Of a stretch of 64,000 nt of DNA, positions 1-7,617 are shown piece after piece (the stretch's first letter is position 1; every line of letters begins with the position of its first letter). Made by a program: the position numbers and the translations under genes. The notes under the pieces are model-generated. The model ran no database searches and was not told the DNA's origin. It saw only the letters and a program-made list of their open reading frames with translations. This DNA comes from Winogradskyella litoriviva (GTDB taxonomy: Bacteria; Bacteroidota; Bacteroidia; Flavobacteriales; Flavobacteriaceae): the NCBI RefSeq assembly GCF_013249065.1, contig NZ_JABRWQ010000005.1, positions 248,001 through 312,000 on the forward strand, read 5' to 3'.

Positions 1-448
1 AATCGTATTTTTCTGTATCGAAGTTGACTTCAATATAGTGATTTTCATTCCAAATCATCCAACGTTGTGTTGTTGCAGAATTATAAACTAATAGTCCAAT
101 AATAAGTAATATAGAAACCATTATTGTAATTCTGTTTTTTCTTAAAAAGAGCTTTAAACTCTTATCTTCTTTTATTTTATAATCTTTATTCTTAGCTACA
201 AATTCATTGTAATCTTTATAGTCTAGATAATGACTTAAAGCTTCTTCAGCATGTTTTTTTAAGCGAATATTTGTAGAAGTGCCGCTTTGTAACGCTTTAA
301 ATTTTTCTCTCAAAATTCTTTCCCCATATGGTTCTTTGGTATCATTTATAATAAAATCAGAAAGGTGTTGAGATCTTGGTGAGACATGAAAAGTGTTAAT
401 TTCTATTGCGGCTTTTTCGAAAGCATCGTTAAGTAGTTTTTTATGCAT
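1..448 (-). CDS. Partial membrane-anchored hypothetical protein (C-terminus outside window)
   Basis: The reading frame starts with ATG near position 448 and runs leftwards off the window edge without a stop, so only the first ~149 residues are visible. It begins MHKKLLNDAFEKAAIEINTF, followed by a charged cytoplasmic stretch with the phrase NDTKEPYGERIL and a Lys/Glu-rich segment, then one clear transmembrane segment (about residues 110-130, IMVSILLIIGLLVY), then an outside segment starting QRWMIWNENHY. I recognise this layout from flavobacterial proteins of unknown function but can name no family. It is divergent from the lipoprotein/kinase operon to its right. Confidence 0.7.
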   Translation of the reverse strand, partial: MHKKLLNDAFEKAAIEINTFHVSPRSQHLSDFIINDTKEPYGERILREKFKALQSGTSTNIRLKKHAEEALSHYLDYKDYNEFVAKNKDYKIKEDKSLKLFLRKNRITIMVSILLIIGLLVYNSATTQRWMIWNENHYIEVNFDTEKYD

Positions 449-624
449 TTTATTAGGGTTAATCGTGTTTTAAAGTTACTAATTTGTATTGGAAAAATAA
501 TGGAAATTCTTGTCCAAAACCTTTCCGTATTATTTCCATTGTTTCCAAGGTATTCTTCATTCATTTGTTTAAGAATTAAATGTCGTCTTACTCGCAATAA
601 GGCTTGCGAAGTTTAATTTTTTAT

Positions 625-714
625 TGGAACCGTGGTGTAATATCAACTTTATTGGGAAGGTAAATCACATTTACTTCACGGTTCCATACTTCCCAATGAA
701 GAGAACTCTCTTCA
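625..714. promoter_or_regulatory. Interleaved inverted repeats (structured leader, left half)
   Basis: Two perfect inverted repeats are interleaved rather than nested. Arm A TGGAACCGTG (625-634) pairs with 677-686. Arm B ATTGGGAAG (651-659, extendable with one wobble to 647-659) pairs with 689-697 (to 701). A short hairpin GTAAAT-cac-ATTTAC (660-674) sits between, and an 8-bp hairpin TGAAGAGA/TCTCTTCA (697-714) follows directly. As RNA this is either a pseudoknot-like fold or two competing stems. The only 2-nt gap between A' and B' makes a simple H-type pseudoknot strained, which favours competing stems. I see no further signal in 449-624. Confidence 0.55.
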
Positions 715-725
715 AAACTTAATGG

Positions 726-772
726 GTGTTGCTAAGCAACTAAGCTTCCGAGAAATTCTCGGACAGCAACAC
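726..772. promoter_or_regulatory. Nested inverted repeats (structured leader, right half)
   Basis: GTGTTGC (726-732) pairs with GCAACAC (766-772) and encloses the perfect dyad TCCGAGAA-A-TTCTCGGA (747-763). An alternative small hairpin GTTGC-taa-GCAAC overlaps the left arm. It lies 28 nt before the start codon of the small lipoprotein gene, so it would form part of that gene's 5' leader. Confidence 0.5.
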
Positions 773-799
773 TATTGTCAAATTTTTAAATCAGATAAA

Positions 800-955
800 A
801 TGAAGAAAATATCTATAATTTTGTTTACGGTTTTCCTCAATGCTGCATTTGTGTCATGCAATCCAGAGAGTATTACGGATAATAATGTACCACAAGCGTG
901 TTGTGGAGACGGAAGTGAAGTACCTCCACCTCCTCCAAAAGATGAAGGTGGATAA
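800..955 (+). CDS. Small Cys/Pro-rich lipoprotein (51 aa)
   Basis: I take the ATG at 800 rather than an in-frame ATG at 722, because the 800 start gives a clean lipoprotein signal peptide: MKK, a hydrophobic core, then the lipobox AFVSC with the lipidated Cys at residue 20. The mature part is only ~31 residues and contains QACCGDG followed by a run of five prolines and KDEGG. No family is recognised. It is encoded 27 nt before the TPR histidine kinase and probably co-transcribed with it, so an exported partner or signal for that kinase is a reasonable but unproven idea. Confidence 0.7.
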   Translation: MKKISIILFTVFLNAAFVSCNPESITDNNVPQACCGDGSEVPPPPPKDEGG

Positions 956-982
956 TTTAATAATTGTTATTACTTTAGAGGA

Positions 983-2632
983 ATGAAATCATTGAAAACT
1001 TCATTCCTCTTTTTTGTATTAATTTTTATTAATAAACAGAATCTCTTTGCTCAACAAAGGCTTGATAGTTTAGCTTATTATTCAAACAAAGCACTACATC
1101 CCCAAAATTACAATGACCTTATTGATTCATATGATTTTTTTAATAAGGCTTACTCAGAAAGTATAGAAAACCAAAAGCCAAAGAAATCTGTCCATAATTT
1201 ATACTATATAGCCAGTGTAGAATATAAACTAGGTGACTATAATAAGAGTGAGAAATCAATTGTTAAAGCAATTAGCTTATTAGATAAATTACCTAATTCA
1301 GCATTCAAAACTCAAACAAGAAATAGTCTATATATCCTAATGGGATTAATTTATATAGAACAAAGAAATGAGTCAAAAGCAGTAGAATTTTATTCTAAAG
1401 CTTTAGAAAAAGCTGAAAACCCATTAGATAGTGCCAAAATATATAATAACATGTCATTAATATATGCTGAAATTAATGACTTCCAAAAAGTAAAACAAGA
1501 ATTAGAAAATGCATATAATTTATTACCTAGGATAGAAGATGCCTTAACTAAATCAAATATTTTAAACAATTTAGGAGCTGCTGAGAACGAACTGGATAGC
1601 ACAAAAGGGTTAGATTTATTGCTTAAAGCATTAGATATTAGAGAGTCTGTTGGCGATAACTCCACAATGTATTCCAGTTATGCACATTTATCAGATTACT
1701 ATTATAAAATCAATAATAAAGTAGAATCTAAAAAATATGCATTAAAAGCTTTTGAGCTAGCTGAGATTATTAATTCACCATCATACAAAGAGAATGCACT
1801 TAGCTTATTAATACGATTAAGCGATGATAATTATGCCAAAAAATATAAGATTTTAAATGATAGCCTTAGTAATGCCAAGCAGCAAACTAAAAATAAGTTT
1901 GCATTGATGAAATATGACGCTTCTGAAGCTAACAGAAAAGCATTAGTGGCACAATTAGAAAATGCAAGACTTAAAAATACGAGGTTAGTTTTTATCTTAT
2001 TATTGATATTTCTTGTGTTCGCTGCCTTATTAATATACTTCATTTTAAGAGCAAAGCATAAAAAAGAAAAACTACAGCAAGTTTATATTACAGAAAAACG
2101 AATTTCAAAAAAAGTACATGATGAGGTTGCGAACGACGTCTATCACGTTATGACTAAACTTCAAAGTAATGCCAATGATAATGAATCGGTTTTAGATGAT
2201 TTAGAAGGCATATATAAAAGAACAAGAGATATTTCTAAAGAGAATAGTGCAATAGAGGTCGACAAAAATTTTAATGAGTTAATAAATGATTTATTGTTAA
2301 GTTACAAAAGCAATGAAGTTAGCATTATCACTAGAAACAATTCTAAAATTAATTGGGATGGCATTCCAGACATAAAAAAGACTACAATTTATAGAGTACT
2401 CCAAGAATTAATGACCAATATGCGCAAACATAGTAAGGCGACTATTGTAGTATTAAATTTTAATCAATTGAATAAAAAAGTTACCATTGATTATTCTGAT
2501 AATGGCGTCGGTTGTAATAGTATTAAAAGTGGCGGATTGCTCAATGCGGAAAACCGTATAAAATCTATAAATGGAACCCTTACTTTTGAATCACAAATAA
2601 ATAAAGGCTTTAAAGCACAAATTAAAATTTAA
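983..2632 (+). CDS. TPR-containing sensor histidine kinase
   Basis: 549-aa hybrid of a periplasmic tetratricopeptide-repeat sensor and a cytoplasmic kinase, the usual Bacteroidota arrangement. It has a signal peptide (residues 1-24, ending FAQQ), TPR-like helical repeats (about 45-290), a coiled coil (295-330), one transmembrane segment (about 335-357), a HisKA_3-type region with candidate phosphoacceptor His379 in KKVHDEV, then a GHKL ATPase domain with N-box QELMTNMRKH and G-box DNGVGC. The NarL-type kinase class matches the LuxR-type regulator that starts 3 nt after its stop codon. It presumably phosphorylates that regulator in response to an envelope signal. Confidence 0.93.
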   Translation: MKSLKTSFLFFVLIFINKQNLFAQQRLDSLAYYSNKALHPQNYNDLIDSYDFFNKAYSESIENQKPKKSVHNLYYIASVEYKLGDYNKSEKSIVKAISLLDKLPNSAFKTQTRNSLYILMGLIYIEQRNESKAVEFYSKALEKAENPLDSAKIYNNMSLIYAEINDFQKVKQELENAYNLLPRIEDALTKSNILNNLGAAENELDSTKGLDLLLKALDIRESVGDNSTMYSSYAHLSDYYYKINNKVESKKYALKAFELAEIINSPSYKENALSLLIRLSDDNYAKKYKILNDSLSNAKQQTKNKFALMKYDASEANRKALVAQLENARLKNTRLVFILLLIFLVFAALLIYFILRAKHKKEKLQQVYITEKRISKKVHDEVANDVYHVMTKLQSNANDNESVLDDLEGIYKRTRDISKENSAIEVDKNFNELINDLLLSYKSNEVSIITRNNSKINWDGIPDIKKTTIYRVLQELMTNMRKHSKATIVVLNFNQLNKKVTIDYSDNGVGCNSIKSGGLLNAENRIKSINGTLTFESQINKGFKAQIKI

Positions 2633-2635
2633 AGT

Positions 2636-3301
2636 ATGTTTTCAAAAGTTTTAATCTCTGATGATTTAGGAAGTGTTAATCAAGGTGTACTCAAAGTTTT
2701 AGAGACGCTTAATATTACAAATGTACAGCAAGTACAGTATTGTGATGATGCTTATTTAAAGATTAAGAATGCGGTTTTAAAAGAAGACCCATATCAATTA
2801 TTAATTACAGATTTATCATTTGTGCCTGATCATAGATCTCAGACGTATACTTCAGGAGAAGCTTTAGTAAAACAGTTAAAACAAGAATATCCAAATCTTA
2901 AAATAATTGTGTATTCTGTTGAAGATCGTTTGCAAAAAGTAAGAACCTTAATACAAACCTATAAAGCAGATGCCTACGTTTGCAAAGGGAGGAGAGGACT
3001 TATTGATCTCGCCTCGGCTATTTATATTGTTAATGATGGAAAAATATTTTTGTCACCTCAAATAGAACAAGCCCTTAGCCCAAAATCAAATTTAGAAATT
3101 GATGATTATGATATAGAATTGTTACAGCAACTATCTAATGGTCTATCTCAAGATGAAATTAGTACCTATCTTAAAAACAATTCAATATCACCAAATAGCT
3201 TAAGTACGGTAGAAAAACATCTTAACAAACTCCGTATTCAATTTAAAGCTAATAATGCCATACACTTGGTGGCAATTACAAAAGATTTAGGACTTATATA
3301 A
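2636..3301 (+). CDS. LuxR/NarL-type response regulator
   Basis: 221 aa. The receiver domain occupies about residues 1-125, with acidic pair Asp9/Asp10 (LISDD), phosphoacceptor Asp59 (LITDLS), Ser94 and Lys117 (VCKG) in the expected places. The C-terminal helix-turn-helix (about 155-215, LSQDEIS...TVEKHLNKLR) is of the LuxR type. It is adjacent to and probably translationally coupled with the TPR kinase. Four copies of a 16-bp dyad lie directly downstream in front of four transcription units. LuxR-type regulators bind such dyads as dimers, so this protein is the obvious candidate to bind them. Confidence 0.93.
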   Translation: MFSKVLISDDLGSVNQGVLKVLETLNITNVQQVQYCDDAYLKIKNAVLKEDPYQLLITDLSFVPDHRSQTYTSGEALVKQLKQEYPNLKIIVYSVEDRLQKVRTLIQTYKADAYVCKGRRGLIDLASAIYIVNDGKIFLSPQIEQALSPKSNLEIDDYDIELLQQLSNGLSQDEISTYLKNNSISPNSLSTVEKHLNKLRIQFKANNAIHLVAITKDLGLI

Positions 3302-3314
3302 AAAGTTTAGAGGC

Positions 3315-3360
3315 ATTACGGAAAACAGTAATAGACATCACAAAGTAGTATTTATTTTTG
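3315..3360 (+). promoter_or_regulatory. Regulator box 1 and -7 element, upstream of predicted sRNA
   Basis: Dyad ATTACGG-AAAA-CAGTAAT (3315-3332; one mismatch to the TTACGG-N4-CCGTAA pattern) is followed, exactly 21 nt after the 16-bp core, by TATTTTTG (3353-3360), which matches the Bacteroidota -7 consensus TAnnTTTG. No -33 TTG is seen at the usual spacing. The dyad itself lies where an activator would contact the polymerase (centre near -40). Confidence 0.7.
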
Positions 3361-3363
3361 AAT

Positions 3364-3456
3364 AATTTCTGCGTCTTAGGGAATGTTAGGGCTATTATTT
3401 TTGCGCAGAAATTAAATTAATAAGAGGTGTTTTTTATTTGGGCACCTCTTTTTTTG
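3364..3456 (+). ncRNA. Predicted small RNA, about 90 nt
   Basis: It starts just after the -7 element at 3353-3360. The 5' stem AATTTCTGCG (3364-3373) pairs perfectly with 3404-3413 and encloses a 30-nt loop containing TTAGGG twice. It ends with an intrinsic terminator: AAGAGGTG (3422-3429) pairs with CACCTCTT (3443-3450), followed by T7. No convincing ORF lies inside (the longest is a 10-codon ATG frame). It sits between the response regulator and the PEGA lipoprotein and shares the box of the neighbouring units. Alternative: the terminator simply ends the kinase/regulator transcript. In that case the promoter and 5' stem would remain unexplained. Confidence 0.55.
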
Positions 3457-3459
3457 GTT

Positions 3460-3505
3460 CTTACGGAATACCGTAAGGTAAGAACTACAGATGATTTTAA
3501 ATTTG
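3460..3505 (+). promoter_or_regulatory. Regulator box 2 and -7 element, upstream of the PEGA lipoprotein
   Basis: Perfect dyad CTTACGG-AATA-CCGTAAG (3460-3477), 21 nt from core end to TAAATTTG (3498-3505). A second, overlapping dyad GTTCTTAC/GTAAGAAC (3457-3464 and 3478-3485) surrounds it. The start codon follows at 3536. Confidence 0.75.
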
Positions 3506-3535
3506 ATAATCAATTAACAATTAAATCAAATTAAA

Positions 3536-3997
3536 ATGAAAAAATTAATTTTTGTAGGCTTCATAGCTTCACTTATGTTATGCACTAGTTGTGCTTCAAT
3601 CTTCACTGGGTCTAAAAGACTTGTATTATTTGAATCTAATCCATCAGGCGCCAAAGTCTTTGTTAATGGTTTTGAAAAAGGGACGACGCCAACTCAAATC
3701 AAAGTTGCGGCAGATGATCGCATAGATTTTAAAATAGATGGTTACAAAGAACGTGTGGTTATAATGGATAGTAAGTTCAATTTAGTTGCTATTCTTAATG
3801 GTTTCTCTATCATTGGTTGGGGTGTAGATGCAATTACAGGTTCACTAAAAAGAGTAGATACTAAATACGTAAAGGTAGATTTAGAGACATCTAAGGACAA
3901 TGCTTCTATTAAAAAGTATTTGGATGAAGGTACTATAAATAAAGTAGATATTAATACAGTAAATAAAGTTATTGAAACCGTTATTGTATTGAATTAA
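3536..3997 (+). CDS. PEGA-domain lipoprotein
   Basis: 153 aa. The signal peptide ends in a lipobox (LMLCTSC, lipidated Cys19), then comes a PEGA-type beta domain (about residues 27-70: VLFESNPSGAKVFVNG, GTTPTQIKV, IDFKIDGYKE) and a hydrophobic glycine-containing stretch (about 82-97, FNLVAILNGFSIIGWGVDAI). PEGA domains are found in bacterial surface proteins; a partner cannot be named. It has its own promoter with box 2 and stands alone before box 3, so it is probably a monocistronic member of the regulon. Confidence 0.85.
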   Translation: MKKLIFVGFIASLMLCTSCASIFTGSKRLVLFESNPSGAKVFVNGFEKGTTPTQIKVAADDRIDFKIDGYKERVVIMDSKFNLVAILNGFSIIGWGVDAITGSLKRVDTKYVKVDLETSKDNASIKKYLDEGTINKVDINTVNKVIETVIVLN

Positions 3998-4125
3998 TGG
4001 ATATTGAATATCTATACAACCTTAAAATTAATACAGGTTTAAGTTAGAGGCTTGTTGTAAATTAATACAAAATGATTGTCTCTTATCAAATTATAAATTA
4101 GCTATTAATTAGATTCTATTCAGAG

Positions 4126-4172
4126 CCTTACGGAAATCCGTAAGGTTTTGTTTTTTAAAGGATTTAAGTTTG
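4126..4172 (+). promoter_or_regulatory. Regulator box 3 and -7 element, upstream of the TM2-TerB operon
   Basis: Perfect 20-bp dyad CCTTACGG-AAAT-CCGTAAGG (4126-4145), then 21 nt from the 16-bp core to TAAGTTTG (4165-4172). The dyad is followed by TTTTGTTTTTT, so as RNA it could also serve as a weak terminator for the PEGA gene. The other three boxes have no such T-run, so this dual use does not explain the motif as a whole. Confidence 0.72.
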
Positions 4173-4201
4173 AGGAACTAAACTAAAAAAGGAAAGAAAT
4201 T

Positions 4202-4495
4202 ATGAATAAACATTATTTATTATCACAAATGAAATCATCAGGAACTGCATACTTATGTTGGTTCTTTTTGGGGTGTCATTATGCTTATCTCGGAAAATGG
4301 GGATTACAATTTTTATATTGGTTTACAATTGGAGGTTTAGGCATATGGTGTCTTTTTGATTTATTTCATATTCCGACAAAAGTTAGTAATCACAATATGT
4401 TAATAAGTAGTCAAATTGCCGAAATTGAAAAAGGTGAGAAAGAAGAAACCCACTCAAGGAATATGGCTATGATTGCAGCATCTAAAAATAATTAA
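4202..4495 (+). CDS. TM2-domain membrane protein
   Basis: 97 aa, first gene of the box-3 operon. A TM2 domain spans residues 14-58: two membrane helices around the polar turn (AYLCWFFLGCHYAYLGKWGLQ, then FLYWFTIGGLGIWCLFDLF), followed by a charged cytoplasmic tail. TM2 proteins are small membrane proteins of unclear function. The next gene starts 1 nt after its stop, so tight coupling is expected. Confidence 0.85.
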   Translation: MNKHYLLSQMKSSGTAYLCWFFLGCHYAYLGKWGLQFLYWFTIGGLGIWCLFDLFHIPTKVSNHNMLISSQIAEIEKGEKEETHSRNMAMIAASKNN

Positions 4496-4496
4496 T

Positions 4497-4889
4497 ATGA
4501 TATCAACCGAATTAAAAAGTCATTTTTTAAGACTTTATCAAATGGCTTTCTCAGATGACAATTTTGATGTTTTAGAAATGCAAATGTTATACAGATTTGC
4601 CGAAGAACGAGGTGTTACAAAAGATCAGTTAGATAGTATCCTGTTAAATCCATCTCATAATACTAGTGTTCCTGAAGGTTTAGAAGAGAAGATAGAATAT
4701 TTATATGACCTAGCGCTGATGATCTGGGCAGATAATATTGTTACCGAAGATGAAAGAATTACTTTAAGAAAGTACTGTATAAAATTTGGTTTTCTTGAAG
4801 AAAACATCGAAGAATTATCAGAATTTTTATTGTCTCATGCAAAAGAGCAGTTACCTAAGCATAAACTTATAGAACTTTTAAAAGAATAG
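4497..4889 (+). CDS. TerB-like helical protein
   Basis: 130 aa starting MISTELKSHF. I prefer the ATG at 4497 over one 24 nt upstream because the latter would overlap the TM2 gene. It is all-helical with the acidic pattern of TerB/DjlA-type domains: FSDDNFDVLEMQML (about 18-31) and WADNIVTEDERITLRKY (about 80-96), two halves that each resemble a metal-coordinating D-x-x-x-x-x-E motif. TerB-type proteins act at the membrane in tellurite or envelope stress responses. It is soluble and probably works with the membrane protein encoded 2 nt downstream. Confidence 0.78.
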   Translation: MISTELKSHFLRLYQMAFSDDNFDVLEMQMLYRFAEERGVTKDQLDSILLNPSHNTSVPEGLEEKIEYLYDLALMIWADNIVTEDERITLRKYCIKFGFLEENIEELSEFLLSHAKEQLPKHKLIELLKE

Positions 4890-4891
4890 AA

Positions 4892-6160
4892 ATGAGTCCG
4901 TTAAGAAAAATTTTTACTTTAAAAAATAAAGAGTCAAAAAAAGAAAATAGTAAAGTTAATATCGAAGAAGATGTTAAGAGTATTAAGTTAACTTTTTTTG
5001 AAAGTGGTTATGGTTCTTCCAAACAAGCGGAAGGAGATTCTCGCATATTTAAAGCATGTTTAGAAAATGTCTACATGGATTATAAAGGAAAATGCAGAGA
5101 GAATGAAAATTTACAAAAGGAACTTAAGGCTCCTTACATTAATGAGAAAGGACGAGTTGAAACGGAATTAAAAAAGCGTAAAACTGCACTAGGGTTATTA
5201 GAAGAATCAATTATTAATGTTGAACAAAAAATAATATCACTTAGAAACGATATGGTAGAGGTAAGACGAGTACCAGAAAAATTTGGTTTGGACGTTGATA
5301 AAAAACCTAAAGCGCAATTTTACCTTGGCTTAGCTGTACTTATTCCAATTACATTTTATCTTCTGGTATTTTATATGTCAGCTTCCTTTTCTGCTTTTTT
5401 TAAAAATTTTGATACCGATGAATTATCTGCTGCAATATTTGATGGAAATGCCCTTACAAAAGCTATTCGAGATGGCTGGCTAGAAGGTGTTTTTGTTGCT
5501 ACCATTCCATTTGCATTTATGGGCTTGGGCTATTTAGTTCATATGTTTCTAAAACATAAGAGTTGGCTTTCCTATGTGAAAGTAACATTGTTATTTGCGA
5601 TTACCTTTATTTTCGATGCTATATTGGCTTATCAAATTGAAAATAAAATCTACGAAATTCAAAAAACACCAGATTCTCCAGCATTTGATTTATATATAGC
5701 ATTTTCATCTGTAGAATTTTGGGGAATAATATTTGCTGGATTTGTAGTATATATTATTTGGGGATTAGTATTTGATTTTATTATGAAGGAATACGAAAAT
5801 TTTGACAAAATAAAAACTTTTATTAGTGGAAAGCGTGACGATATAAAAAATAGTGAATTAAACATTTCTAAATTAATTCAAAAAATAAACCCAATTAAAG
5901 AAGAAATAGTTGGTCTAGAAGGAAAAATTGTCGATTTGCAACGTACAATAGATGGATTCGTTTTTTCAAACAAACATTATTTAACATACCATGCAGAATA
6001 TGTGAAAGGTTGGTTTTTGGCTATAGCAGATAATTTTGATAGCTTAAAACGTAGAGAAGAATTGTTATCTAGCTGTCAAGAAGAAGAGTTGAAGCATTTA
6101 AAAGAACATGATATTGATAATGAGGATTATGAAGGTAGATTGTATAAAGTAGTAAATTAA
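4892..6160 (+). CDS. Coiled-coil membrane protein of unknown function
   Basis: 422 aa. A basic N-terminus and a long coiled coil (about residues 55-130) precede a membrane core with about four helices (roughly 145-170, 200-222, 230-250, 270-295), and a second coiled coil follows (about 305-350) with a charged C-terminus. No catalytic motif or family is recognised. The shape suggests a dimeric membrane scaffold with cytoplasmic coiled coils. It lies between the TerB-like gene (2 nt) and the vWA-like lipoprotein gene (6 nt), so the three are very likely functionally linked. Confidence 0.8.
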   Translation: MSPLRKIFTLKNKESKKENSKVNIEEDVKSIKLTFFESGYGSSKQAEGDSRIFKACLENVYMDYKGKCRENENLQKELKAPYINEKGRVETELKKRKTALGLLEESIINVEQKIISLRNDMVEVRRVPEKFGLDVDKKPKAQFYLGLAVLIPITFYLLVFYMSASFSAFFKNFDTDELSAAIFDGNALTKAIRDGWLEGVFVATIPFAFMGLGYLVHMFLKHKSWLSYVKVTLLFAITFIFDAILAYQIENKIYEIQKTPDSPAFDLYIAFSSVEFWGIIFAGFVVYIIWGLVFDFIMKEYENFDKIKTFISGKRDDIKNSELNISKLIQKINPIKEEIVGLEGKIVDLQRTIDGFVFSNKHYLTYHAEYVKGWFLAIADNFDSLKRREELLSSCQEEELKHLKEHDIDNEDYEGRLYKVVN

Positions 6161-6166
6161 GTAAAG

Positions 6167-7078
6167 ATGAAAATTAAAACAATAGTATTTATAATTTTAG
6201 TAACTGTATTATCGTGTAAAAATGATAAGGAAGAGTCCAATGTCGAGTTGTCTATTGAAAACAATGAACCAACAACTAAACTTTCACCAAACAGACCTAA
6301 TTTAAATATTAGTATACTTTTAGATTTATCTGATAGAATTGATCCTGTTAAATACCCTAATCCTGCCATGGAATTTTATGAAAGAGATTTAGGTTATATT
6401 CACTCTGTTGTGGAAAGTTTTGAATGGCATTTACGAAACAAAAGAAGTATTAAAATTAAGGATCATATTCAATTATTTATAGAGCCAGAGCCTGCGGATG
6501 GAGCGCTGAATAGTAAAATTCAATCTTTAAATATGTCTTTTACAAAAGACAATGCAAAAAAAGAATACATTATGCAAACTTCTGGTGTATATGATAGTAT
6601 TGTTAAGCAGATTTATCAATCAGCGATAGAAGATAATAATTATGTTGGCTCAGATGTTTGGGGTTTTTTTAAAAACAATGTGCAAGATTTTTGTGTAGAA
6701 GAAGATTTTAGAAACATATTAGTGGTTTTAACAGATGGTTATTTGTATCATAAGGATGTAAAAATTAAAGAGAAAAATTTAACATCATATTTAAGACCTC
6801 AAGATATTCGTGAATTTAAGTTGAACAAGGCGAATTGGAAGGAGAGAATGGAAACTGAGAATTTTGGTTTTATACCTATGCAAGATGATTTGAAAAATAT
6901 AGAAGTATTGGTATTAGGGATAAATCCAGATAAAAAAAATGATTACGAGCAAGATGTTATTTTTAAATACTGGAAAGATTGGCTGACGCAAATGAATGTG
7001 AAACAATTTGAGATAAAATTAGCTAACCTACCTGCTAATATGGATAAAGTTATTAAAGACTATATTTTTCAAGAATAA
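6167..7078 (+). CDS. vWA-like lipoprotein
   Basis: 303 aa. Lipoprotein signal peptide with lipidated Cys17 (TVLSC). The mature part starts with a beta strand and a degenerate MIDAS-like motif ISILLDLSDR (Asp53, Ser55, Arg57 where a Ser is usual), and later has ILVVLTDGYLY, the strand plus TDG of a von Willebrand A fold. The vWA assignment rests on these two motifs and their spacing only. It is exported, hence physically apart from the TerB-like protein unless the membrane protein bridges them. Fourth gene of the box-3 operon. Confidence 0.68.
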   Translation: MKIKTIVFIILVTVLSCKNDKEESNVELSIENNEPTTKLSPNRPNLNISILLDLSDRIDPVKYPNPAMEFYERDLGYIHSVVESFEWHLRNKRSIKIKDHIQLFIEPEPADGALNSKIQSLNMSFTKDNAKKEYIMQTSGVYDSIVKQIYQSAIEDNNYVGSDVWGFFKNNVQDFCVEEDFRNILVVLTDGYLYHKDVKIKEKNLTSYLRPQDIREFKLNKANWKERMETENFGFIPMQDDLKNIEVLVLGINPDKKNDYEQDVIFKYWKDWLTQMNVKQFEIKLANLPANMDKVIKDYIFQE

Positions 7079-7113
7079 GTAAAAAGTTAGATTTAAAATT
7101 CTTAAATAAAAGT

Positions 7114-7617
7114 ATGACCAAACCCATTTTACTAGTACTACTTTTTATCGTTTTTAGTGCAGAAGTTACTCAAGTTACATTAAAGAAAGAAACAATAAAA
7201 GGCAAAGTTACAGCAATCACAGATGGTGACACGTTCAAACTATTAAAAGCAGATTCTACATTAATTAGAGTGCGTTTAGCTAATATAGATTGTCCAGAGC
7301 GAAAACAACCCTTTTCCAAAAGAGCAAAGCAATTTGCATCTGATGCTATTTTTGGTAAAAATGTTGAGGTGAAAGTTTTAAAGAAAGATCGTTACGGTAG
7401 ATTTATAGCTAATGTCATCTATGATGATGATAAAAACTTAAGTAGAGAATTATTAAAAGCAGGTTATGCATGGCATTATGTAAAGTATTCTAACGATTCT
7501 ACATTACAAAAATTAGAAGATAAAGCTAAGAAAGATAAAACAGGACTCTGGCAAGATTCAAACGCTATTGCGCCTTGGGCATGGCGAAGCCATAAAAAGA
7601 AGAAAATTAAGCCATGA
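7114..7617 (+). CDS. Secreted SNase-like nuclease (thermonuclease family)
   Basis: 167 aa with a signal peptide (about 1-19). Staphylococcal-nuclease fold motifs are in order: VTAITDGDTFKL, VRLANIDCPE (Arg and Glu of the active site), KDRYGRFIANV (second active-site Arg), ELLKAGYAWHY. These predict a Ca-dependent nuclease acting outside the cytoplasm. The start lies 35 nt after the vWA-like gene. The stop overlaps the next gene by four bases (ATGA), showing translational coupling. Full-length for the family. Confidence 0.9.
   Translation: MTKPILLVLLFIVFSAEVTQVTLKKETIKGKVTAITDGDTFKLLKADSTLIRVRLANIDCPERKQPFSKRAKQFASDAIFGKNVEVKVLKKDRYGRFIANVIYDDDKNLSRELLKAGYAWHYVKYSNDSTLQKLEDKAKKDKTGLWQDSNAIAPWAWRSHKKKKIKP

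Noticed and set aside
722..799. N-terminal extension of the small lipoprotein from an ATG at 722
   Set aside because: The extra 26 residues come from the inverted-repeat leader, lack protein character and would bury the signal peptide.
3364..3456. A short peptide gene (10 codons from an ATG near 3382) instead of an sRNA
   Set aside because: It is very short, has no spacing for ribosome binding, and overlaps the stem-loop; an RNA is more likely.
4126..4155. Reading box 3 simply as an intrinsic terminator
   Set aside because: It is followed by T's, but the other three boxes are not, and all four share the 21-nt spacing to a -7 element. Dual use is possible, but the terminator alone does not explain the pattern.
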